A stretch of 21,175 bases of DNA from Pigoraptor chileana (lineage: Eukaryota; Opisthokonta; Filasterea). Within the stretch, counting starts at the first letter, position 1. Every line of letters begins with the position of its first letter. Where the stretch lies: assembly GCA_943704495.1 (NCBI GenBank), contig CALSCR010003482.1, positions 1-21,175 of the forward strand, read 5' to 3'. This document shows positions 11,827-20,704 of this stretch, one piece after another. A program made the position numbers and the translations under genes. A model generated the notes under the pieces. The model did not search any database. It worked only from the letters and a program-made list of their open reading frames with translations, and was not told the origin of the DNA.

Positions 11827-12022
11827 TCAGACAAACGACTTGGGCTAAGTACATGGGCAAGAGCGTGCCTGTCTTCTATGTGTGGGTTGCGGTGTTCGTG
11901 AGCAGTTCGCACTTAACATGAATCCCATAACTATCTGCGGGTCGGATGCACACAGTTTGCAGCAAATGAAACGGACACACACGCAACTCACAATTGAATT
12001 GCAACAAACCGCTTGTTTAATT

Positions 12023-13905
12023 TCATTTCTTGGGAGGATGTGCATCGTCCCGCTCCGACAATCGCGCATAGAGAGCGGCTGCTGCAAGCCTTGTTTGGGT
12101 CTCGTGGCTGTCGATAGTGTGGCCCCACTCAACCTCACCCCAACGGGCAATCTGGAACTCTGTCTCGAGGCGCGCCAGATACGAGCCCTGATGCGGGGTG
12201 AGTTGCCGACGCACTACCGCCATGCCCACAATGAACGACTTCGCAACTTGCACGGCCTCCTCCACGCCTACACAATGCACGCAAGAGCACCAAGATCTTC
12301 AGATTGTGCACGATTGATTTCTCCTTTTCGACTGTGTCGACCGTGTCCATTGTATCACCAGAAACAAGACGCAAATGATGGCACCATGTTGGAACGAAAA
12401 AAAACACACAGATGTGTATGGAATTTGAAGCGCACTAACGCGACAAGTATGAACAACAATCACCCACCGACAAATACATGTGTATCCAATGCCACGAGCA
12501 TATCGCGCAGGCGCTCCAGTACTTGCTCAGACTGCTGGACGTCGAGCAATTCGTGCGACACGCTGAGAGTATGCCCTCCCAAAACGTCCTTTTCAAACCA
12601 TCGCACAAGTGGATCCCACTGCTCCACTTGCATTTCGCCCAGCGGAGTTTCCGGATGCTCTCTCACACTGACATCATATGCAATGACAAGGGCGGTAATA
12701 ATAGCAGTGCAACAAAGGAGAGGGCGAGTGAGAACAACATACTCCATATTGCAATCACAACAACAAAAACACCAACAAAAGCAACAACAACAGCAACAAC
12801 ACAATAACAAAGACAGAAAACGGAGACACCCACACAAGCGTGTCAGTGACGATGTAGTTCAAGAGGCTGGCAATGCGATCTGCCTTATTACTTGTCCCGC
12901 GATCAATTGCAGTATTCGCAAGCATTGTCTGCGAAGAAAACAAAAGAAATCAGCATGGAAGCAAACACATTCTGAATCTCACCACCTGCGTAATGCATCA
13001 ATAGCACGTTGCATCTCTTCCGACTGCGCACCAGCCAGACCATTCTGGTGCCCCTTCTTCCTCATTCACTCTCTCCCAAAACCAACTTTCAGCATCGCAC
13101 TATGTGCGCAGTTGTGTGCCGACGATCACATTTCGATACCCACGAGATGCAGTTCGTCCATCTTTTCGTTCGATGCCCTCGCCTCCCATTCGGCAGCGAT
13201 TGCAACCGCGAGGTCACGATTAACGACAGACAAGAGATTCTTTGCAGGTGTCTTCAGCACGCGGCTATCAAGTAGAATTGAGTGACGCCCATCTGTGCGT
13301 GCGTATGTAGACAAGTGCGTGCATCGAAACAATGTTCAGGGGTTGTGATTAGGTGAACATCAGGATGCACACAGCGATCTAGCCAAAGCGTGCAACTGTG
13401 TCATGTCGTTATGCCACGAAGCAAAGACGACGGACCATACCTTCGCCCGTTTGCACGTGGACGTTCTTGTAGAAGCGTTTCACTGCCAATATTAAACACA
13501 CGCATTGGAAGCAAGAGATGAGACATTGAAACATCCGAACAAAAAGGGCACCGCGCATATGCGCTGACTCACACACACGCACACAACGCACAATAATAGG
13601 CACGAGCACACATGTACACTCTCACACAATGCATCGAAAACAACGCACTACAATATTCCTATTCACACCAGGAATTCACGCCACTCACATCCCATTGGCA
13701 TCGATGCCTTCGGAGTCTTCCCCTCATCCCCTGGTAGGACCAGATCTCTTTCTGTTGCATAGTAACGTTGTGAAATATTGAAAAGAGCGCGAGATGGCGA
13801 TGAAAGTGCAGGCGTGTGCACTGCTGTCGAAAGGCGCGCCGAAGATGCGCGGGCACAAACAAAGCGCGCACTAGCAGCGCCAGCAAGAACAATTTGCCGA
13901 ATCAT
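12023..13905 (-). CDS. ATP12: ATP12 (ATPAF2), mitochondrial F1-ATPase assembly chaperone
   Basis: Exons (minus): 13905-13689, 13482-13441, 13292-13144, 12928-12834, 12667-12468, 12267-12023 (stop TGA). All phases agree, giving 315 aa against about 289 in human. Residues 1-45 are rich in Arg, Ala and Ser without acidic residues, as expected of a mitochondrial presequence. Family blocks appear in order: KRFYKNVHVQTGE, LLDSRVLKTPAKNLL, AVAIAAEWEA, HLTMLANTAID, EQWDPLVRWFEKD, VEEAVQVAKSFIVG, FQIARWGEVEWGHTID and LAAAALYARL. ATP12 binds free F1 alpha subunit in the matrix so that it can assemble with beta. Several conserved blocks are created only by joining exons (HL|TMLANTAID, THVFV|GVEEAV), which makes the model strong. 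The last intron uses a TAG acceptor, the others CAG. Exon 2 is only 42 bp. Confidence 0.95.
12756..12810. repeat. CAA-rich imperfect trinucleotide tract in ATP12 intron 4
   Basis: An imperfect CAA/ACA-rich stretch lies inside intron 12668-12833. On the ATP12 pre-mRNA it reads as UUG-rich sequence just downstream of the donor at 12833. A minus-strand frame through it would encode poly-Cys/Leu, which is an artefact of the repeat. Confidence 0.85.
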
Positions 13906-13974
13906 GGTTTCGGTATTAAGAGCAGGGCAATTACTCTTTGGATTTGCAGTGTGCTTTACCTTTAACGATTTAAT

Positions 13975-14655
13975 ATGACGACTATTATTCCTGCTCGTCC
14001 AGTTTCACCAGAGCTGCGTGTTTCAAACCCACGAGATCAGGAGCACGTGACCTCGGACAGAATTTTTCGGATCAGCGGACTGGATGAGCTTGATGCTAGA
14101 ACTTTGGTCTGTGCGTTTCGAGAAATCAGAGCCGTTTTGTGGTCAAGGATATTTAATATCAATCCACCAGCCACGCTCAGAGACGGTTTATCAGCCCATG
14201 GCAATGTGTTTGCAGGGCGTGAAGGCGTGGCAAGCACAAGACGCAGTCCGTTTATGTGTGTGAAGATCTGCGCTAACACCGGCGGACACAGCACGCAAGT
14301 GGAGCGGTTTTCGTCGACTCCAGATATTATGGCGAGACGACGAGATCCAGAAAGAGATATAGGATTCAAGTCAGTGCCATTGGCGCTATGCCCGTGGACT
14401 CCACGAATGCTCGACAGCGAGGGAATAGTGCGAGAGGCAACTGAAGGTGGACCTGCCCCAACCAATTGCCGATATCATACAGCATCTTGCCGGACCACCA
14501 TTGCTTTCATCGGATGTTGCACCCACACAGCGTCATTGCGCACGCATAGCAGCGAAAGATGCCCACGAATCGCCAAGTGTGGGAAGGCGACGCAGGTTGT
14601 TGTTGCAGAGCAGCTCTGTGCTTTAAGTGATGTCAGAGATCGCTTGTCTCTCTAA
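13975..14655 (+). CDS. Unrecognised open frame, 226 aa (uncertain gene)
   Basis: ATG 13975 to TAA 14653-14655. I do not recognise the product and saw no signal peptide, membrane segment or known motif. In favour: a clean 681-bp frame with an ATG, starting 69 bp from the divergent ATP12 start codon and stopping one base before the convergent transporter stop codon, so it fits the gap exactly. The first part (SGLDELDARTLVCAFREIR) looks protein-like. Against: the C-terminal half is rich in Cys, His, Thr and Arg, like translated non-coding DNA. The opposite strand is also open at 14037-14465, but that frame has no ATG. The segment could equally be plain spacer or an exon of something else. Confidence 0.3.
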   Translation: MTTIIPARPVSPELRVSNPRDQEHVTSDRIFRISGLDELDARTLVCAFREIRAVLWSRIFNINPPATLRDGLSAHGNVFAGREGVASTRRSPFMCVKICANTGGHSTQVERFSSTPDIMARRRDPERDIGFKSVPLALCPWTPRMLDSEGIVREATEGGPAPTNCRYHTASCRTTIAFIGCCTHTASLRTHSSERCPRIAKCGKATQVVVAEQLCALSDVRDRLSL

Positions 14656-14656
14656 C

Positions 14657-15691
14657 CTAACCCTCAGCGATCGATGCGTGGCCAGCGTCACTTGTTGGCA
14701 CAACAACATTGCGACTCGGAAGAGCAACGCGACGGATAAGAACAAATGTCCTCGCATACAGAGAAAAGCCTGACGCAGCGATGACGAGTCCGCCCCATTC
14801 TGCGGGCGAAAACGGTTCCCCAAACACGGCGTGCGCCCAGATGATTGTCGAAAAGCGCTTGAAAATGTTGGCGATCGAGTGGGAGACGGGGCCTGCCGCA
14901 TCCAGCACAATGTACGACGCGGTGTTGTAGCACACGTGCGACACAGCGGCGGTAAGGACGGCGGCCACGAGAGGTCCCGTGATTGCAGTGGATGCCAAGC
15001 TGTCGCCGATTGCGATGAGGCCATCGGGGTCTGTTGGGGGCGCAGCGTGCGTATCAATGCCGGAGAGGGTCATGGACACGTGCCGCATCACGACAAGGGC
15101 GAGAGCCGGAAAGAATGACAAAACGGAAGCAGCGGCGTACTTTTCCGACGGCGACACTCTGTCGCTGCGGACGCGCGCACTTGAAATGTTCCTGAGCGGA
15201 AAACAGAGAGCCGAAAGGCACGACGTGAGGACACCAGCGACGCTCGTCCCTGCTCCCGCATAAGTTGCAATAAAGAGACCAACTGAGATGAGTGCGATTG
15301 AGAGACATTGGCGTCCGTTGAGAGGCACTGCCCTTCCCAACAGACGGGAGAGGACCACTGTAAACACGGGTTCAGATGCCTTGACGACCTGCGTCAGGCT
15401 TGCACTGGCTGTGGCGAAAGATGCGCACGTCGCAAGAGTGCCGACTAGATGAAAGAAAGCCGCCTGCTTGAGATCGGCACTTGCCAGAGCGTGGATGAGC
15501 CTCTCGCGCACGTGACGCGACGCGGCGCAGCTGAAGAGAACCGGGACGCATCCCGCAAGCAGAAAGACGCAAGTTACGTCGACCCACAGACACTGTCGAA
15601 GCCCAGTGTTCGCAAGCGCAGCGGAGGATGCAACAGTGGATAGGGTGGCGCTCGAATACCACACGACGAAGGAGAGGAATATCGCAATCAT
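14657..15691 (-). CDS. Triose-phosphate-translocator-family transporter (TPT/DMT superfamily)
   Basis: An intronless 344-aa polytopic membrane protein, mostly hydrophobic helices, with no long soluble N-terminus. ATG 15691 is used because the frame upstream has only a TTG before a stop. Two family hallmarks are clear: VVKASEPVFTVVLSRLLG (residues 102-119) and HSIANIFKRFSTIIWAHAVF (271-290), followed by a GEPFSPAEWGGLVIAASGF helix as in TPT proteins. Five residues match, in identity and local spacing, the phosphate-binding set I recall from the Galdieria triose-phosphate translocator structure: Thr88, Lys104 (16 apart), Tyr255, Lys278 and Arg279 (23 between Tyr and Lys). The Lys-Arg pair favours a phosphorylated-metabolite antiporter over the nucleotide-sugar branches of the family. 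No transit peptide is visible, so Golgi or other endomembrane location is as likely as plastid. Confidence 0.85.
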   Translation of the reverse strand: MIAIFLSFVVWYSSATLSTVASSAALANTGLRQCLWVDVTCVFLLAGCVPVLFSCAASRHVRERLIHALASADLKQAAFFHLVGTLATCASFATASASLTQVVKASEPVFTVVLSRLLGRAVPLNGRQCLSIALISVGLFIATYAGAGTSVAGVLTSCLSALCFPLRNISSARVRSDRVSPSEKYAAASVLSFFPALALVVMRHVSMTLSGIDTHAAPPTDPDGLIAIGDSLASTAITGPLVAAVLTAAVSHVCYNTASYIVLDAAGPVSHSIANIFKRFSTIIWAHAVFGEPFSPAEWGGLVIAASGFSLYARTFVLIRRVALPSRNVVVPTSDAGHASIAEG

Positions 15692-16537
15692 TCTTCTCGG
15701 CAAAGCAGCGCGACGTCAACGCACGACGACCGTTTCCCCGCAATGGTTCGAAAGAGAAAAGAGAGTACGCCTGTCTAGGCGACCAGACACTGAAGGAAAG
15801 CCATTCAGAACGGATGAAGTATCAATGCGAGATCCCGTGGGACAGAGCGAGATTAAGGGAGCAAATGTCGCGCGCAACGAACTGTGGGCACACACATCGT
15901 GTGGTTCTGAATCCCCAAAGCGAGAAACATATACTGAAAAATTAAAGTCTATTCGTGTGCGATTCGCCGAAAACAAAGCACATGCGGTCTCAATTTGCTG
16001 TCAAACAACATCCCGTCTGTTTGCGTTTTCTTTACTTTCCACGGGCTGAATGGGAGAAGTATCAGGTGCCCACCTACTCACTAGAGTTGTGCGTGTGTAT
16101 GCACTGCGTGGGCCAGTTCCGCGGATACCCGCATTACTACCGAGCCTACCATCCTCCCTCAATCCGGGGCACTCTGAGTGAGGCACGAGGACACCTGTCA
16201 TAGTGCTGACACCGCGTGACACGACGGACGACAGTGACTATGCACCGGCCACTTGGTACTGGAGTAACAGTCACTGGCATTTCTGAACTGGGCGCCACTA
16301 CTATGGTCTCGGCTCTGTCTCTCCGCATCATTCAGTGACAACATGCACAATTATTCATTTCACATTCTGTTTACATGACTGACTTCGATGAAAAAGATTA
16401 TAATCTTTTGATTCCAGACTTTGATTTCAGTAATTACAACTCAATACGACATTTCCAACCGTAAAAGTTGCGCTACAATGAAGCTTTCCCGTCTAATTCA
16501 ACTTGTGGCGCGCAAAGCGCAAATCGGAGCAGATTAA
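15692..16537. other. Divergent intergenic region between transporter and pyruvyl-transferase genes
   Basis: This 846-bp gap separates two divergently transcribed genes and should carry both promoters. AT-rich DNA at about 16340-16460 contains an 18-bp perfect palindrome (16392-16409). An 8-bp inverted repeat CAGTGACT/AGTCACTG lies at 16232-16239 and 16269-16276. Short open frames here look accidental. Confidence 0.6.
16392..16409. promoter_or_regulatory. 18-bp perfect palindrome AAAAGATTATAATCTTTT
   Basis: The sequence equals its own reverse complement over 18 bases, centred between 16400 and 16401, in the AT-rich promoter zone about 130 bp upstream of the pyruvyl-transferase start. It could bind a dimeric regulator. 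The core TTATAA also resembles a TATA-like element. Function is inferred from symmetry and position only. Confidence 0.35.
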
Positions 16538-19500
16538 ATGCTGCATAACGGCGACTCGGACATCATGGCGGGCTTACGCCGGACCCTCCGCGCATGGACA
16601 ATTGGTGGGCAGTCGCGTCGGTGGCGATGGGTGCTGTTAGCGTTGCTCTCGTCCGTATTCCTTGTGCTAGTAACGATTACTTCTGATTGGGCTTCAATCT
16701 CCGCACGCGGCGACGATTTTGGAAGAGTAATCGAGAGAGAGTTGAGTGAACCGGGCGGGGATGGCAACGTGCGCTTTGCATTTGACGACGCAAGGGCTAA
16801 TTCTGGGGCCGACTCGGCAGGGGACCCCACCGAGATTACGATTCCTGCCCATGCGCGCGACGCATCGAACGTCCGTTGCGATGATATTTCGGTTGCAATT
16901 GGGATCCACTCGCTCTCCCCCGTCCTCGTACAAACAGTCGCAGCACTTGCGCCACACACAAGGGATGTAGGCATCACGGCACACACTGGCTACGAGCTGA
17001 AAAGGGCAACAGCGGCAGTCCGTGCCCTCTCCTCCGCCATCGACAACGTGGCCTCGTTAATCGTTCCACTCCACGAGACAGCAAATGCAGCAGTGGTGAA
17101 GATGAAAGCAATTGACCTGACATCGGCACCGTGGGTTCTTTTATGGGATGACGCATTTGTTCCGCGCGTTGCTGCAATAGAGTGGGTCCCGACTCTCTGT
17201 AAACTGGTGGAGGATGCCGACAGATCCGAAAAACTTGTCGTGGAGCTCACCATTCCACGGGCGGGCGGTGACCTTAATTACTCTCCGAGGAGTCCGGACG
17301 GAGACGCAGCACTCACCTCGCGTGTGTTATTAGTGCGGCGTGAAATGGTGGCATTCATCACTGCCGGTGGTGCGCTTGGCCTTCAGTGGCCGAGGCCCGT
17401 CTCCTTCCTCGATGTTCTCCAGGCGCTGCCTTCAGACTCCCAGGAACCTCCCACGATACGAGTTGACTTTCCAGGCTTCATGGATGTGCGTGCCGCCGTG
17501 GAATCCCCGCAGGAGCGCGTGTATGCGGGCGATGTGACGGAGTATTACCTGGATCTCGTGCACGCCACGCGACGACCCGTGGTGACGCTTGTGCCGCCGC
17601 CCGGGTCGCCCAGCGCACGCTTCTGGCTGTGGTCGATGCGGAGGGCATCTGGCGATGCAATGTACACCCCGGATTCTGATCTCACCGAGCTTGGGGAGCA
17701 CGCTGTGGAGCGCATGTTGGCGAATTGTCGCATCCGGGCGAGGGTGCCGCATGTGCACATGGACTCGCTGCGGTGGGGACAGCACGACACGCGGGTGCTC
17801 TCCTACATTCGCGCCACATCGCGAGTCGATCTCGGTCTCATCGATGAGAGTGCATGCCTCGCCTCTGTCGTTTCAGCAGAGGAAGTTCTCGGTGAGCGCA
17901 CGCCCGACGCCCACTCGCGACAATTCATTCCGCATTCGTCCGTCAAGTATGCCCCGGTGGGTGCATGGATCGGTCCCCTGCTTCACCTTGCCGTGTCAGA
18001 GGTGGATGGACACCTGGACGGCTCATCTCTAGCATACAGCCGCGCCACGGGTCTGCTTAACTTTCTTGTGCGTGGTCGCCGAGGGGCATCACTCTCTCCC
18101 GACAACAGCAACAATGACGGCGCTGCGTTTGGGGAAAATAGTGACAGCCCTCTGGAGGAGTCGTTCACGCGAGCACCGCTCTTTCCAAAGCGCACCCTCA
18201 GAGAGTGCATTGCGTCGATGGAGCGCGGTGAGAGAAACGCGCTTGACACGGGCGGCACGCTGTCAGTCGTCGTTGTGGGGCAGATGGAAGACGTGCACGA
18301 CGCGGCCGCCTTGAAGTGGCGCAAGTTCATTAAATCGGTAAACGAGCCCACGCCGCCGACGTCCAGTGCATTCTCCCTTCCTGACGATCCCCGTGACTAC
18401 GACTGGACGGAGCTCGACCGTCTTGCCGCCGACATGTGCGGTGCAACGGTTGTCGTGTGTGCAAACCCTCGCGATTGGATGTGCAGCCTCCTCGCTGTGT
18501 CCATGCGTGCCGTCCCCGTTGCCCCAAACGATGGAGCCACACTCTTGTGGCCGTGGTACATGCGCAAGTACGTGCGGCTCGAGTGGGATGCGTTCTTGGA
18601 CGCTGTTGAGTCGTCTGTGAATCCCGCGGTGGTCGCCAAGGAACTCACTTTGGCTCTTGTGGAGAGCGCCAGCGTTGTTACTAGTGCCTTGCCGCTCAAG
18701 TCATTGCGCGGGTTTGAGGCTTGGACGTATGCAATCAACCGCAACGTGGACATGTTTATGGATGCACACACTATCTCCACGCGGGATCCACTTGCCAATC
18801 CGTCACCTCTGCGCCTCCGCAAAGGACAGGACGTGGCTGTGGTCGTGTTCGTTGCCGGGTGCGGACAGTGGCAAAACGACGTAAAACAGCTTCCCGTTAG
18901 AGGGAATACCGGAGACATTTACGCCGGATTCGCTGCGCAGGCGGTGTTTGAGACTGCAGCCGGACGCAGCAAGGACGACGGCGTGACGTTGTCCTTTGTG
19001 TGCAGCACATCCCCGGAGCAATTTGCGAACACAACCGCTCTTGCCGTTGTCGGGAGCATTGTGGAGATGGCAGCATCCATCGACAATGCCATCGTGTGGG
19101 GACCCGGCCTCATTGCTCCCGGTGCGCTCAAGTTCAAACCATCCAAAACGGCGCAATGGATGGGAGTGCGCGGGCCCTCCACGCGCGACACTCTCTTGTC
19201 GCAAGTGGGCGTCAATCCTCCCGTTGTGGGCGATCCGGGGTGGCTGGCAAGGCTGACGCACGGCGAGCTTGAGGATGTTCCTTTTTCGCGGTCTGTGCAG
19301 ACACACGCGCTGTGCTTTGTGATGCATTCTGTTGACTACGACAACTTCACATCCGCATTCCCACACCTCAAGTCCAGGACAATCAGCAACAACGAGCGAC
19401 TCACCTGGTACATGCGCTCCATACGCCGGTGCAAACACGTGGTCAGCTCCAGCCTCCACGGAATTGTCTTTGCGCACGCATTCGACATACCCGCACTGCC

Positions 19501-19729
19501 AATTGTTGTGACGGACCTCGTGCACGGCGGAAACTACAAATTCAGGGACTACTACCGATCGCACGGCGTGTGGGAGTTTCGGGAGCGACTGCGCGTGGGC
19601 GAGGCGCACTTTGGGCTCGGCGTGGGCGAGTGGGTAGCCCTTGTGAGGAAGGCGCCGCAGCCGGCTTTCCCGACGAACCCCTTTGCCATTCTGCGCTCGT
19701 TTCCCGCGGTGTTGATATCGTCAGAGTGA
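16538..19729 (+). CDS. Type II membrane protein with C-terminal polysaccharide pyruvyl transferase domain
   Basis: An intronless 1063-aa protein starting at ATG 16538 (a second in-frame ATG lies at 16565). A short basic cytosolic tail is followed by one hydrophobic helix at about 31-48 (VLLALLSSVFLVLV), the type II signal-anchor pattern of Golgi enzymes. Residues about 120-320 look like a GT-A glycosyltransferase fold: VAIGIHSLSP at the start, then APWVLLWDDAFVP near 200 with a DxD-like cluster, then LLVRREMVAF. The middle (about 570-690) has Rossmann-like strands (LSVVVVGQ, ATVVVCANP) but no certain family. Residues about 788-1045 match polysaccharide pyruvyl transferases (CsaB, fission yeast Pvg1): GNTGDIYAGF, VWGPGLIAPG, WMGVRGPSTRDTL, PVVGDPGWLARL and VVSSSLHGIVFAHAFDIPALPIV. 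That family transfers pyruvate from phosphoenolpyruvate to glycan sugars as a ketal. The pyruvyl call is firm at family level; the glycosyltransferase part is inference. Confidence 0.8.
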   Translation: MLHNGDSDIMAGLRRTLRAWTIGGQSRRWRWVLLALLSSVFLVLVTITSDWASISARGDDFGRVIERELSEPGGDGNVRFAFDDARANSGADSAGDPTEITIPAHARDASNVRCDDISVAIGIHSLSPVLVQTVAALAPHTRDVGITAHTGYELKRATAAVRALSSAIDNVASLIVPLHETANAAVVKMKAIDLTSAPWVLLWDDAFVPRVAAIEWVPTLCKLVEDADRSEKLVVELTIPRAGGDLNYSPRSPDGDAALTSRVLLVRREMVAFITAGGALGLQWPRPVSFLDVLQALPSDSQEPPTIRVDFPGFMDVRAAVESPQERVYAGDVTEYYLDLVHATRRPVVTLVPPPGSPSARFWLWSMRRASGDAMYTPDSDLTELGEHAVERMLANCRIRARVPHVHMDSLRWGQHDTRVLSYIRATSRVDLGLIDESACLASVVSAEEVLGERTPDAHSRQFIPHSSVKYAPVGAWIGPLLHLAVSEVDGHLDGSSLAYSRATGLLNFLVRGRRGASLSPDNSNNDGAAFGENSDSPLEESFTRAPLFPKRTLRECIASMERGERNALDTGGTLSVVVVGQMEDVHDAAALKWRKFIKSVNEPTPPTSSAFSLPDDPRDYDWTELDRLAADMCGATVVVCANPRDWMCSLLAVSMRAVPVAPNDGATLLWPWYMRKYVRLEWDAFLDAVESSVNPAVVAKELTLALVESASVVTSALPLKSLRGFEAWTYAINRNVDMFMDAHTISTRDPLANPSPLRLRKGQDVAVVVFVAGCGQWQNDVKQLPVRGNTGDIYAGFAAQAVFETAAGRSKDDGVTLSFVCSTSPEQFANTTALAVVGSIVEMAASIDNAIVWGPGLIAPGALKFKPSKTAQWMGVRGPSTRDTLLSQVGVNPPVVGDPGWLARLTHGELEDVPFSRSVQTHALCFVMHSVDYDNFTSAFPHLKSRTISNNERLTWYMRSIRRCKHVVSSSLHGIVFAHAFDIPALPIVVTDLVHGGNYKFRDYYRSHGVWEFRERLRVGEAHFGLGVGEWVALVRKAPQPAFPTNPFAILRSFPAVLISSE

Positions 19730-19966
19730 TCCGATGACGACATCAATCCGCAGACATGCATGCGTGCATGTGCTGGTAACAATGCGGTCATGCTGTGCGC
19801 AAGGAGTCCTGTCGTGATAGCAGTTGGAATCGACTGCCTTTTCGCGATCGAACGATGCGCTAATGCACTGTTGTCATTCCCCGAGAGATGGGGTCAGATG
19901 GCCTCGACTGATGAATTGCGATGCGCACTAACTGCATCCTCAACAGTAACTGTTTGGGAGGGGACG

Positions 19967-19991
19967 GTGACATCCAGTTGGTGGATGTTAC
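19967..19991. repeat. Hairpin-forming inverted repeat, 10-bp stem and 5-nt loop
   Basis: GTGACATCCA and TGGATGTTAC pair over ten positions with one G-U wobble around the loop GTTGG. It lies about 240 bp after the pyruvyl-transferase stop codon, possibly in its 3' UTR. Confidence 0.5.
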
Positions 19992-20162
19992 GCACGCACG
20001 CAAACTATAATCCCACCTGCCGACAGATCGCGAATCGAACTCAGTCGCCAACCAGGACAGTAATTTTATTGTGGTGGAAAAAACCCAAACGACACACACT
20101 CACGGTTGACTCCCTCTCTTTATTATTCGGTCGCGGATCCGTGCGCTGACCGGCAAGACGCT

Positions 20163-20182
20163 CTTTTGTTTAATAACAAAAG
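20163..20182. repeat. A/T-rich inverted repeat, 8-bp stem and TAAT loop
   Basis: CTTTTGTT and AACAAAAG are perfect reverse complements separated by TAAT. It lies in the spacer about 520 bp before the next start codon. No function can be assigned. Confidence 0.5.
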
Positions 20183-20704
20183 TATTGTGCGTTTTTCGTT
20201 GGTTGTTTGGCGCGCACGCCAGTTGATAGCGATTGCGTCATTGTCTTGCATTTCTCATTGGATCTGACGCCATTTTTTGAATCAGATGGCAATAGCTATT
20301 AGCAGTGAGTACTCTACGGCTCTTTATGAGCTTTATAGGCTATATGAACAAAATGAATCCGTGTTCTAATATTTGCAAAGTCATAATGACATTGGCATCC
20401 GTCCGTTGTCCGTGAGACCTGAGTAGTAACGGTCAGTAACAATCATCCGGGGTTGCTGCCCTCGAGTGCGCTCTTCAGCAATCTCACACTTTGGAGGACA
20501 CGTCGGCTATCAGAACTGAAGTTGATGGACCAAGAATTCGCTGAATCTAAACACGGATTGCGCCCCAAAATGTGGCTCTTACTTTGTTCGCTGAATGAGC
20601 GAGATGGCGAGTGATGGGCGTTGACGGGGATTGTGTGATGGGCATTTTGTCGATGGGTTGCACCTTTGTCGAGTGGGCGCCAACACGCCGCACTGATTGA
20701 TGTA

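Larger units (their letters stand above)
10769..12022. other. Intergenic region upstream of CFAP251 containing a tandem repeat array
   Basis: This 1254-bp gap lies between the CFAP251 start codon and the ATP12 stop codon, both on the minus strand. Its main content is the tandem array at 11221-11826. It also has an X-box-like site at 11100-11113. Just past the ATP12 stop, the minus strand carries ATTAAA (12016-12021), a common polyadenylation-signal variant, though it sits unusually close to the stop. Nothing else was recognised. Confidence 0.6.
19730..20704. other. Intergenic region between two plus-strand genes
   Basis: This 975-bp gap has no convincing gene. A 129-codon plus-strand frame at 19760-20149 has no recognisable domain and probably lies in the 3' UTR or spacer. 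Two short inverted repeats are present (19967-19991 and 20163-20182). DNA from 20160 to 20400 is AT-rich and may hold the promoter of the following gene. Confidence 0.6.

Noticed and set aside
12755-12837. Poly-Cys/Leu reading through the ATP12 intron 4 repeat
   Set aside because: It is translation of a simple CAA/TTG repeat; splicing it out restores the conserved ATP12 order (DTLV-V-REHPETP).
12929-13143. Possible extra exon in ATP12 intron 3
   Set aside because: Joining 13144 directly to 12928 gives the family block HLTMLANTAID without a gap, so no extra exon is needed.
14650-14672. TAACCTAACCCT, telomere-like
   Set aside because: Only two imperfect units, and it overlaps the transporter stop codon region.
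15372-15743. Out-of-frame and opposite-strand open frames over the transporter, pyruvyl-transferase, CFAP251 and RGS22-like genes
   Set aside because: They are shadows of high-GC coding frames; none has family motifs, while the chosen frames do.
20020-20060. GTTCGATTC on the minus strand resembling a tRNA T-loop
   Set aside because: The flanking bases do not form the 5-bp T-stem and no acceptor or anticodon arm can be built around it.
19760-20149. 129-codon plus-strand open frame after the pyruvyl-transferase gene
   Set aside because: No recognisable domain; it starts 30 bp after the preceding stop codon and probably lies in 3' UTR or spacer.
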